Below are positions 6,507 to 12,320 of a stretch of 12,320 nt of DNA, piece by piece. The stretch lies in NCBI GenBank assembly GCA_934086395.1, contig CAKOIE010000036.1, positions 1 through 12,320 of the forward strand, in the 5' to 3' direction. This DNA comes from an uncultured Bacilli bacterium. GTDB lineage: Bacteria > Bacillota_I > Bacilli_A > RF39 > UBA660. The translations under genes and the position numbers were made by a program. Numbering within the stretch: position 1 is the first letter of the stretch; each line of letters opens with the position of its first letter. The notes beneath the pieces were generated by a model. The model saw nothing but the letters and a program-made list of their open reading frames with translations. It was not told where the DNA came from and ran no database searches.

Positions 6507-7247
6507 CTATTTTTTTATATAATTTCGTAAAGCATTTAATTTTAACTTATTATCTGTGTAAATAACTTGATTATAAATATTAATAGAAATCTTATTTCTA
6601 AATTCTTCTGCTATTTTTTCGAAATCATTTATAAATCTATTAATTTCAGTTTTTGGAAGTCCATAGCTTTTTAATAAAAATGAAATAAGAATAATATAAT
6701 CTGTAATAGTATTAAAATCTACATTTCGACAATTGATTTCATTTTCTAAAAATTTACATAATGAACTTACTACTTTGGTATCTTTAAATCTAACATCAAA
6801 TACTACATCATTGTGAGCAATGGAATTTCTTAATGCCTTTATTAAATACATTATTTTTTCTGGAAATAATGCATTTGTATCATAAGCCTTATTAATATTC
6901 ATTTGTCTAGCTATTTTTAACCTTACATTTAATTCTAAACTTTTTATTAAATCAGCGAATACACCTAAAGTTATTATTTCAAAAATTCCCCACAATGGTA
7001 CATAACGATCTTTTGAATAAAAATGACTAACTATTTTATTCCCGTTATTGTAGCATTTCGATAATGAAGAATATATATTGTTTTGAACTTTAATACGATG
7101 TTTCATTTTTTCTTTATATTCATTATCATTTTTATAATTTCTATAATCAGTCATACCATATTCATAAACATCATTAAAGTTATCAGTTTTATATTCTTCA
7201 ACTAAAGTTTGTAAAACACAATTCTTAGAAATAGTTTCTATTTGCAT
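6507..7247 (-). CDS. AbiF/Abi_2 family HEPN RNase toxin, C-terminal three quarters
   Basis: This 246-codon frame is the main part of an abortive-infection protein of the Abi_2 family (AbiD/AbiF type). Family marks, counted from Met 7247, are MQIETISKN at the start, VPLWGIFEIITLGVFADLI (83-101) and LRNSIAHND (139-147). The last holds the HEPN RNase motif R140-N141-xxx-H145. Proteins of this kind cleave RNA when activated, halting growth during phage infection, and are related to the ancestors of Cas13 nucleases. The apparent start has no ribosome site. The frame continues upstream to a true start at 7481 but is cut by one TAA at 7437-7439. Restored, the gene would have 324 codons. It follows the 404-residue gene in one operon and is followed by RNA 1. 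Confidence 0.85.
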   Translation of the reverse strand: MQIETISKNCVLQTLVEEYKTDNFNDVYEYGMTDYRNYKNDNEYKEKMKHRIKVQNNIYSSLSKCYNNGNKIVSHFYSKDRYVPLWGIFEIITLGVFADLIKSLELNVRLKIARQMNINKAYDTNALFPEKIMYLIKALRNSIAHNDVVFDVRFKDTKVVSSLCKFLENEINCRNVDFNTITDYIILISFLLKSYGLPKTEINRFINDFEKIAEEFRNKISINIYNQVIYTDNKLKLNALRNYIKK

Positions 7248-7481
7248 TATTTGTGAATATAATAAACTTTTTAATTTAGTATCAAAATCAACGATAGATA
7301 CTATTTCATCAAAACTAGTTAATGTTATTCTGTTTTTAAGATTTTTAATATATCTATAACCTTTGTAACCATGATAGTATCCAATATTTCTTAAATTCTT
7401 TTTATCTTTTGAACCATCAATAGAAATATTATGTTGTTATCTTAAATATTTCATTAATGCATTAGTTGTTTTTACTTTCAT
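7248..7481 (-). pseudogene. N-terminal part of the AbiF gene, interrupted by TAA at codon 15
   Basis: AAAAGGAGG precedes an ATG at 7481 that reads MKVKTTNALMKYLR, then TAA (7437-7439). The same frame then continues as QHNISIDGSKDKKNLRNIGYY, HGYKGYRYIKN, ITLTSFDEIVSIVDFDTKLK and straight into the rest of AbiF. This is the normal AbiF start: the NIGYYHGYKGYRYI block and the FDEI...DFD block are family features. One base change (for example GAA to TAA) explains the break. As sequenced the toxin should be inactive unless the stop is bypassed. Confidence 0.88.
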
Positions 7482-7499
7482 AGATATATTTCCTCCTTT

Positions 7500-8714
7500 T
7501 TATTTTTTATCTGATACTAATTTCTTAGAATATCCTTTTTTCTTCATATTATCAATTGTAATTGTAGAAGCCAATTCTATTGCATATTCAAGCTGAGCAT
7601 AAATATAATCTTTTTGTTCTTGTGTAATAGGTTTTTTAGTCTTGTAAGTTTTTCCAGCAATATCATGTGTAATATTATATCTAATGTCTACTTTATCTTT
7701 TACATTATCACCAAAATATTCTATGTATATGTATTCTCCACTTTTTTCTTTTGTGTCATTTATACCAATTGAATCTTTTTCATAAAAGTAATGTAATACT
7801 GTTGCATATTGTTTAGGTCCAAAACAATACATTAATTGATATGAGAAACCATTTGGATTTCTATAATATTTTACTTCGTTGTTTGTTTTTTTATCTTTAA
7901 TAGAAACATAACAGCAATTTTTTCTATATTCTCCATTTACTGAATTATATGTATTTGAATTAATAGTAACATTTTGTAAATAATTTTCCATAGAATCTAG
8001 TTCTATTTCTTCATTAATAAATGGATTAATTGTTTTATCAAATTTGTCTATTAATCTTCTCAAAGCACGTCCATAACCAGTAGTTTCATTTTTTTGAAGT
8101 GTTTCATTAAACAATTGGGAACACTCTTTACTTCCTTGCATCCAATCATAAGTTGTAATGTTTGGATTTACTCTCCTTAAAATTTCAGTATTAATACTAA
8201 ACATTATATCATCAAATTTTTGAACTTCTGTTTCTGGTAATCCTTGTTTTCTTGCATAGTAATCTTTTAATTCAGTTAAAAGAATAACTAAACCTTCTTT
8301 TGAATCAATATGATATGTTTCAATATATTTATTATCACTTTTTCTTCTTAATAAATTTTTTCTAGACCTTTTGCAATCTTCTAAATATTCATCAGAGGTA
8401 TGTTCTTTTTCTATATGCTCTTGTATTTCTCTTTTATATTTATCATCAACAGCATGTTCATTTGGAACATAATCATTGCAACCACCATCAACTCTTATTT
8501 CATAAGGATTATTTGGATATTTTTGATAAATAATATTTGCAACTTCTAGAGGTACTTTTCCTCTAACTACTGTATAATAACTTCCTCCAAAATATATTGC
8601 AATATTTTGCCAAAAATGGACTTGTTCACTTTCACCATATCTACTTTTTGTGCTAATTAAAGGATTATTAATACCAAGTGTTTTTAAAACCTCATTAAAC
8701 TCTAATCGATTCAT
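7500..8714 (-). CDS. 404-residue protein of unknown function, operon partner of AbiF
   Basis: I do not recognise this protein. It is soluble, with no signal or membrane segment. Residues about 85-135 are very charged (DDKYKREIQEHIEKEH, CKRSRKNLLRRKSDN), followed by a helical region. The second half has beta-type stretches (NCCYVSIKDKKTNNEVKYY, GEYIYIEYFGDN). A phrase near 165, QGLPETEVQKF, resembles YGLPKTEINRF in AbiF; this may be chance. GGGAGG stands before the ATG, and an extended -10 promoter element lies 29 bp further up. The TAA stop is 18 bp before the AbiF start and abuts the AbiF ribosome site, so the two genes are surely cotranscribed. A role in the same defence or regulatory unit is inferred from this arrangement only. 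Confidence 0.8.
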   Translation of the reverse strand: MNRLEFNEVLKTLGINNPLISTKSRYGESEQVHFWQNIAIYFGGSYYTVVRGKVPLEVANIIYQKYPNNPYEIRVDGGCNDYVPNEHAVDDKYKREIQEHIEKEHTSDEYLEDCKRSRKNLLRRKSDNKYIETYHIDSKEGLVILLTELKDYYARKQGLPETEVQKFDDIMFSINTEILRRVNPNITTYDWMQGSKECSQLFNETLQKNETTGYGRALRRLIDKFDKTINPFINEEIELDSMENYLQNVTINSNTYNSVNGEYRKNCCYVSIKDKKTNNEVKYYRNPNGFSYQLMYCFGPKQYATVLHYFYEKDSIGINDTKEKSGEYIYIEYFGDNVKDKVDIRYNITHDIAGKTYKTKKPITQEQKDYIYAQLEYAIELASTITIDNMKKKGYSKKLVSDKK

Positions 8715-8742
8715 AAATAAAACCTCCCTTTGTTAATTACTT

Positions 8743-8751
8743 ATTATAACA
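8743..8751 (-). promoter_or_regulatory. extended -10 element of the AbiF operon
   Basis: TGTTATAAT on the minus strand (8743-8751) is a perfect extended -10 with no clear -35. An alternative lies further up: TTGACA (8834-8839), 17 bp, TAAAAG (8811-8816). Its -35 box sits within the inverted repeat CATTGA/TCAATG (8825-8841), which could be an operator. Confidence 0.55.
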
Positions 8752-8790
8752 TACTTTTATTAAATATTTACATTAATTATAAATATTTTT

Positions 8791-8987
8791 AGGATTTAAA
8801 AGGACAAATCCTTTTACACACGCTCATTGATTATGTCAATGTGCAAGTGTGTTTCTAAATTATCAAAAATTTAGTATACAAAGAATACGACTAAGCAAAG
8901 TAGTCATATTCTTTTTCTAATATTTCTTCTTTTATTAACTAGACGGTACTTCTAGTTAATATTTATTACTACTCGAAAAGTTCGAGT
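8791..8987. other. cluster of six hairpins between tRNA-Thr and the AbiF operon
   Basis: Within 200 bp there are six inverted repeats. They are AAAAGGA/TCCTTTT (8798-8815, or alternatively AGGATTT/AAATCCT), ACACAC/GTGTGT enclosing CATTGA/TCAATG (8816-8852), CTAAATT/AATTTAG (8855-8874), a 14-pair stem with one mismatch (8880-8914), a perfect 11-pair TATTAACTAGA/TCTAGTTAATA (8933-8961) and ACTCGAA/TTCGAGT (8971-8987). No reading frame of note exists on either strand. It could be a structured RNA cotranscribed with the tRNA, a stack of terminators, or an insertion-site relic. Confidence 0.6.
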
Positions 8988-8999
8988 TTCCTATCAATC

Positions 9000-9073
9000 T
9001 GGTGCTGGTTAACAGAATTGAACTGTTCGCTGAAGCTTACCATGCTTCTGTATTGCCACTATACTAAACCAGC
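9000..9073 (-). tRNA. tRNA-Thr (anticodon GGT)
   Basis: The minus strand folds into a full cloverleaf. The acceptor stem is GCTGGTT/AACCAGC (9067-9073 with 9004-9010), the D stem GTAT/ATAC, and the anticodon stem GAAGC/GCTTC with loop ATGGTAA, giving anticodon GGT at 9039-9041. The T stem is AACAG/CTGTT with loop TTCAATT. The CCA end is encoded (9000-9002). It has a good promoter and is the only stable RNA of a classical type in the window. tRNA genes are common landing sites for mobile elements, and the AbiF operon lies just beyond its 3' end, but I find no second copy of the 3' end as an attachment repeat. Confidence 0.95.
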
Positions 9074-9085
9074 AACTCTAAATAT

Positions 9086-9114
9086 ATTATAGAAAATATT
9101 TTAATTATCTACAA
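9086..9114 (-). promoter_or_regulatory. promoter of tRNA-Thr
   Basis: On the minus strand TTGTAG (9109-9114), a 17-bp spacer and TATAAT (9086-9091) stand 12 bp before the mature tRNA end. Confidence 0.75.
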
Positions 9115-9165
9115 CATATTTAATTCTATTTCTTAATTTTATGTTCACTTACATAAATAAGACAT

Positions 9166-9609
9166 CTATTTAATATAAATTTCTAAAATTTTTTCATCTT
9201 TTAAATCTTTTTCTTTACGATTTATATCATCAATTATTTTAGAAAAATCTTCTTGTAAACTTTTTGTTGGCTCATATAAAACACTATAATCATAATCACA
9301 TTTTACATTAAATTTATCAGCAGAGCAAACACAAATAGGTACACTTTCACTTACATCATTTTTAAAACTATTAATTATATAAATCGCCGATTGTACTAAA
9401 TCAAATGAATCCTTACGAAGAGGCATATAATTATCTGTAATTAATAAATCATAATCATTATCAAAATTATTTTTTAATGTTCTAAAATACATCAATGCAT
9501 CCATACAATTATTTAATCTGAATATATTTAAATCTTCGACTATCGCTTTTAAATCTCTAACCATATTTTTATATTTATAATCATCATCTTCTACTATTAA
9601 AATATTCAT
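9166..9609 (-). CDS. stand-alone receiver (response-regulator) domain protein
   Basis: The 147-residue protein is a single receiver domain. MNILIVEDDDY gives the first strand and the acidic pair (E7, D8, D9). LLITDNYMPL carries the phospho-acceptor Asp (D59), PICVCSAD the Ser/Thr position (S96), and LYEPTKS the final strand with a Lys (K116). No DNA-binding or enzymatic output domain follows; the last 25 residues form a charged helix. It may act like CheY or Spo0F by binding a partner, or be a degenerate receiver. No histidine kinase is seen nearby. AGGAGG stands at the right distance. It lies 48 bp after the HD-domain gene and is probably in one transcript with it. Confidence 0.85.
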   Translation of the reverse strand: MNILIVEDDDYKYKNMVRDLKAIVEDLNIFRLNNCMDALMYFRTLKNNFDNDYDLLITDNYMPLRKDSFDLVQSAIYIINSFKNDVSESVPICVCSADKFNVKCDYDYSVLYEPTKSLQEDFSKIIDDINRKEKDLKDEKILEIYIK

Positions 9610-9657
9610 AATAAGTGCCTCCTAATAAATTTAATTATAGTTAATTGAAACCACATT

Positions 9658-10308
9658 TTATTTTCTTAATTTATGAGTTATTGCATAGTTAGAAATACTT
9701 CTAAAATTATCATCATAAGGATAAATCTGTTGTCCAAATTTTAACCACATTTCTGACCAAGATGCACCTGATACAAGTAATTCATGAACTATTTTATTAT
9801 TTAATGTGTTATTTCCATCTTGCTTATTTAGATCTACACAGCCCTCTTCATCATATAATTTGCATTGTAAATCGCATTCTAGTTTATCACACATATAAGC
9901 AAACATTGCCTCTTTTGTTGAATGCGAATCAAATTCAAGAAATAAATTTTCAATTTCTTTTCCATCAAGTATTCCACTTAATATTTTAGAAACTGCTTCA
10001 TGCTCTATTATTTCTTTTTCTTCTTTAGATATATCAAACTGAGTTAAATCACCTATAACTGTTTCACCTAATTCATGGACTGATAGCATTAAAATAACTT
10101 TCATTATATCAATATCATAACTATATTCACTTTTCATGGCAACTGCTAACATCTGAACACCATATACATGTTCAGCAACACTTTCTAGTCTATCTCTTTT
10201 AACATTCCATGTTTTCCATCCAGTTCTAATAACGTCTTTTAATTTATTACATAAAACATAATAATTTAAAACTCTTTCTTCTTTATTTGTTTGCATTAAA
10301 ATATTCAC
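9658..10308 (-). CDS. HD-domain protein, 5'-deoxynucleotidase (YfbR)-like
   Basis: The 216-residue protein has the layout of HD_3/YfbR-type phosphohydrolases: a first helix with R39-RLESVAEHVYG (His 47), VHELGETVIGDLTQFD (His 78, Glu 79, Glu 82), and MCDKLE with Asp 141. WSEMWLKFG near the end is also a family phrase. Such enzymes remove the phosphate from deoxynucleoside monophosphates using a divalent metal. The second metal ligand pair is His-Glu where most members have His-Asp; relatives with HELGE exist, but metal preference could differ. The start at 10308 has only a weak AAGATCTAGA site; Met 5 (10296) is an alternative. A TATAAT (10325-10330) upstream is a possible promoter. The receiver protein gene follows. 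Confidence 0.85.
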   Translation of the reverse strand: MNILMQTNKEERVLNYYVLCNKLKDVIRTGWKTWNVKRDRLESVAEHVYGVQMLAVAMKSEYSYDIDIMKVILMLSVHELGETVIGDLTQFDISKEEKEIIEHEAVSKILSGILDGKEIENLFLEFDSHSTKEAMFAYMCDKLECDLQCKLYDEEGCVDLNKQDGNNTLNNKIVHELLVSGASWSEMWLKFGQQIYPYDDNFRSISNYAITHKLRK

Positions 10309-10357
10309 ATTCTAGATCTTATGTATTATATTACAATAAATAGTAAAGTTATTCAAT

Positions 10358-10567
10358 TTATTTATCTATTATTTTATCAATTCTTTTAATTAACTCATTA
10401 ATAAATAATGGCTCATTCATGTTATATATGTAACTGTATTTTTTACCTATATCTTTTAAAAACATTCCACTTACATATACTTTTTTTATCTAATACTATA
10501 TATCTATCATGAAAAGAATTATTATTAATAAATTTGCTATTTTTTCTTGTTTAATTAGTTCGTCCAT
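10358..10567 (-). pseudogene. frameshifted remnant of a KilA-N/RhuM-like phage-type protein
   Basis: TAGGAGAG and an ATG at 10567 open MDELIKQEKIA. In a second frame the sequence reads KFINNNSFHDRYIVLDKK. After a frame change in a seven-A run it reads VYVSGMFLKDIGKKYSYIYN and ends MNEPLFINELIKRIDKIIDK, stop at 10358. The FHDRYIVLD...GxxxKDIGKK pattern is the C-terminal segment found on ORF6N/KilA-N- and RhuM-related proteins of prophages and islands. The N-terminal domain is missing. Family assignment is from memory of this pattern and is moderate. The two frame changes make it non-functional. Confidence 0.6.
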
Positions 10568-10620
10568 TTTCTCTCCTACAATTATTTTATTTAGTTAAAA
10601 TATAAATAAGGAGGTATATT

Positions 10621-10665
10621 TAATCTAATGTAAAAGAAAACTAATGTCAAGAAAAAATTAGATTA
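10621..10665. repeat. 9-bp inverted repeat flanking a promoter
   Basis: TAATCTAAT (10621-10629) and ATTAGATTA (10657-10665) are perfect inverted copies 27 bp apart. The left arm covers the -10 box of the promoter at 10622-10650, the right arm lies just upstream of its -35 box. This is a plausible repressor-binding pair. Confidence 0.5.
10622..10650 (-). promoter_or_regulatory. promoter driving the KilA-N-like remnant
   Basis: On the minus strand a consensus TTGACA (10645-10650), a 17-bp spacer and TAGATT (10622-10627) lie about 55 bp before the ATG at 10567. It still seems intact though its gene is dead; it may also feed the HD-domain gene. Confidence 0.6.
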
Positions 10666-10730
10666 TGTTGTTTTATAATTTATTTGCTGTTTCAGTTTGA
10701 AACCGCAAACATTTAATTAATTAAGCAAAC

Positions 10731-10755
10731 AAAAAACTCACAGTTACCCATGAAT
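10731..10755 (-). terminator. terminator of the infB-rbfA-truB operon
   Basis: On the minus strand ATTCATGG and CTGTGAGT pair over 8 bp (three G-U pairs) around a GUAA tetraloop and are followed by TTTTTT, just after the truB stop. Between it and the promoter at 10622 lies another imperfect hairpin (TGCTGTTTCA/TGAAACCGCA, 10686-10708) of unknown meaning. Confidence 0.7.
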
Positions 10756-10758
10756 CTT

Positions 10759-11598
10759 TTAAAACATTATTAATGGTTTAATTTTATTATCAAATGGTTC
10801 ATATAATGCAATATCTTCATCTTCATAAGTAAATAAGATATACTTATTCGATTTTATGTTCATCACATTACCATTTTTAATATGCTTATAATCTTCTTCA
10901 TTATCAATTTTCATAGTAACAACATCTAAAAAATCATTTAATTTTAATAATTTATAATTATCATTTTCAATATCTTCTAAAGTATATGCTTCATCAATAT
11001 TAAAATTACCTAAGATTGTTCTAACTAAACTAGTCATTGTAGCATATGTTCCTAAAAATGCACCTATATCTCTAATTAAAGATCTAATATAAGTTCCTTT
11101 AGATACCTTACATTTAATAGTAATAATATCATCATTAATATTTATAAGTTCAATATCATAAATATTTACAATTTTACTCGGTAACTTAACATCAATATTA
11201 TTTCTTGCATATTCATATAACTTTTTACCATTAATCTTAACAGCACTATATATAGGAACTTCTTGATTATATGTTCCTTTAAAATGATTTAAAGCATTAG
11301 TTATTTCATCTTTACTAAAATCTTTTTTGCCTTCTTTTAAAACATTTCCTGTAATATCTAAAGTATCAGTTAAAATACCTAATTTAAAAGATGCAATATA
11401 TTCTTTATCATGATTAGTTAAGATATTAGCAAGCTTAGTATATTTTCCTATTAAACAAACAAGTACTCCCTCCGCTAAGGGATCGAGAGTACCTATATGT
11501 CCAACACTTTTAGTATTAAATTTACGACAAACCTTATTTACAACATCTCTTGATGTCATACCTTTTGGTTTATTTACAACTAGCAAACCATTATTCAT
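10759..11598 (-). CDS. truB: tRNA pseudouridine(55) synthase TruB
   Basis: TruB converts U55 in the T loop of tRNAs to pseudouridine. From ATG 11598 the product has 279 residues. GLLVVNKPKGMTSRDVV opens the catalytic domain, and HIGTLDPLAEGVL contains the catalytic Asp (D39). KEYIASFKLGILTDTLDITG, VPIYSAVKINGKKLYEYAR and KGTYIRSLIRDIG are further family blocks. A short PUA-like tail (about 225-279) ends the protein. A TTG at 11622 would add eight residues, but starting at NNGLLVVNKP matches the family. The ATG overlaps the end of rbfA by 8 bp, so translation is coupled. It is the last gene of the operon before the terminator. Confidence 0.96.
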   Translation of the reverse strand: MNNGLLVVNKPKGMTSRDVVNKVCRKFNTKSVGHIGTLDPLAEGVLVCLIGKYTKLANILTNHDKEYIASFKLGILTDTLDITGNVLKEGKKDFSKDEITNALNHFKGTYNQEVPIYSAVKINGKKLYEYARNNIDVKLPSKIVNIYDIELININDDIITIKCKVSKGTYIRSLIRDIGAFLGTYATMTSLVRTILGNFNIDEAYTLEDIENDNYKLLKLNDFLDVVTMKIDNEEDYKHIKNGNVMNIKSNKYILFTYEDEDIALYEPFDNKIKPLIMF

Positions 11599-11941
11599 TT
11601 GCTTCAGCGTGAATCTCCTCAATTATTTCATCAATATGTTCTCCATATTCAGTAGATTCATCATAAACAAATCTAATTTCAGGAGTATTTCTTATATCAA
11701 TTCTTTTAGCAAGTTCAGTTCTTAAAAATGAAGATGCATTAGTTAATTCAGCTTGAACTTCTTGTTTTTCATAATCTCCATAAAAAGTATAGAAAACCTT
11801 ACACATTGATAAATCATTAGTAACTCTAACTTCAGTAATAGTTACACTTTTAATTATCTCATTATGAACTTCTTCATAAATAATAGAAGATAATTCTCTT
11901 AAAATTGAAGATGCAATTCTTTCTAATTTAATTTTACTCAT
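11591..11941 (-). CDS. rbfA: 30S ribosome-binding factor RbfA
   Basis: The 116-residue product is a normal-length RbfA: RIASSILRELSSIIYEEVHN, the KH-like strand SVTITEVRVTNDLSMCKVFYTF, then LRTELAKRIDIRNTPEIRFVYDESTEYGEHIDEII. It binds the small ribosomal subunit and helps mature the 5' end of 16S rRNA. The start overlaps the infB stop as ATGA, and the TAA stop lies inside the start of truB. This arrangement is the usual one in Firmicutes. Confidence 0.96.
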   Translation of the reverse strand: MSKIKLERIASSILRELSSIIYEEVHNEIIKSVTITEVRVTNDLSMCKVFYTFYGDYEKQEVQAELTNASSFLRTELAKRIDIRNTPEIRFVYDESTEYGEHIDEIIEEIHAEANE

Positions 11942-12320
11942 TTTCTTTTTACCTCAATCATTTCATATGTTTCAAAACAATCTCCTTCTTTTAAATCATT
12001 AAAGTTTTCGATTGTAATACCACATTCATAACCACTTTTAACCTCTTTAACAGTATCTTTTTCTCTTTGAACTGATGAAATTGTGCCATCATAAATTATT
12101 ACACCATCACGAATAACTCTTACTTTAGATTTATTCTTAATAACACCATTAGTTACAATACATCCAGCAATTGTACCAACTTTACTAAATTTAAATAATT
12201 TTTTAATTTCAGCATTACCAATAGTTTTTTCTTCGTATTCAGGTTCTAGCATACCTTTCATAGCTGATTCCATTTCTTCAACTAATTTATAGATAATTTG
12301 ATATAATCTAATTTCAACAT
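11938..12320 (-). CDS. infB: translation initiation factor IF-2, C-terminal end (cut by window edge)
   Basis: The frame is open to the window edge and begins in mid-protein (VEIRLYQIIYKLVEEMESAM). The Met at 12273 is internal, not a start. The sequence is the last domains of IF-2: AMKGMLEPEYEEKTIGNAEI, the beta-barrel KVGTIAGCIVTNGVIKN, then VRVIRDGVIIYDGTISSVQR and GYECGITIENFNDLKEGDCF. This end of the factor holds the C2 domain that binds the formyl-Met-tRNA acceptor end. The GTPase domain is outside the window. TGA stop overlaps rbfA. Confidence 0.96.
   Translation of the reverse strand, partial: VEIRLYQIIYKLVEEMESAMKGMLEPEYEEKTIGNAEIKKLFKFSKVGTIAGCIVTNGVIKNKSKVRVIRDGVIIYDGTISSVQREKDTVKEVKSGYECGITIENFNDLKEGDCFETYEMIEVKRK

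Noticed and set aside
4267..7481. TAA recoded as a sense codon (several single in-frame TAA codons in otherwise good genes)
   Set aside because: The rbfA and DUF1003 genes, among others, end properly at TAA exactly where their families end, and the 4267-4527 and DUF1848 regions show further damage, so decay is simpler than a code change.
8834..8875. 13-codon plus-strand peptide with two Cys (MSMCKCVSKLSKI)
   Set aside because: No ribosome site or promoter, and it lies within the hairpin cluster.
8791..8987. CRISPR array or tandem repeat
   Set aside because: The hairpins have different sequences and no regular repeat-spacer spacing.
9000..9073. mobile element attachment site at the tRNA 3' end
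   Set aside because: No second copy of the tRNA 3' end was found in the window and no integrase gene is present.
12271..12273. Met at 12273 as the start of a short separate protein
   Set aside because: The IF-2 sequence continues upstream in the same frame to the window edge.

Overview
The window is about 12.3 kb of very AT-rich bacterial DNA, probably from an uncultured low-GC Firmicutes/Mollicutes-like lineage. Strong AGGAGG-type ribosome sites, the infB-rbfA-truB gene order and low-GC gene families point there. TGA, TAA and TAG are all used as ordinary stops, so the standard bacterial code applies rather than the Mycoplasma code. Almost every gene lies on the minus strand.

The right end (10759-12320) is a conserved translation/RNA-maturation operon: the end of infB, then rbfA, then truB, overlapping and closed by a terminator. 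All three are undisrupted. Next (9166-10571) come a KilA-N/RhuM-like gene remnant, an HD-domain nucleotidase-like protein, a stand-alone receiver domain and, at 9000-9073, a tRNA-Thr(GGT) with its own promoter. The roughly 200 bp after the tRNA holds six consecutive hairpins with no gene.

The centre (6268-8714) is the most interesting part. An unrecognised 404-residue protein is followed 18 bp later by an AbiF/Abi_2-type HEPN RNase-toxin gene. Directly downstream are one, probably two, compact structured RNAs, each with a promoter and a terminator. This matches the layout of an AbiF toxin with a noncoding RNA antitoxin. The toxin reading frame is cut by one in-frame TAA at codon 15. The second RNA could instead be an attenuating leader of the next gene, a membrane-anchored S41 protease that is also split by one in-frame TAA.

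The left part (1-4539) holds an XRE regulator with a membrane helix, a nucleoside-deoxyribosyltransferase-fold protein coupled to a wrecked DUF1848 gene, a DUF1003 membrane protein, two small uncharacterised proteins, one plus-strand beta-solenoid-like protein and a Big_14-type lipid-anchored or membrane-anchored protein. Five genes in the accessory part are broken (DUF1848, an unidentified gene at 4267-4527, the S41 protease, AbiF, and the KilA-N-like tail), while the housekeeping block is intact. This suggests real decay of accessory genes rather than poor sequence.
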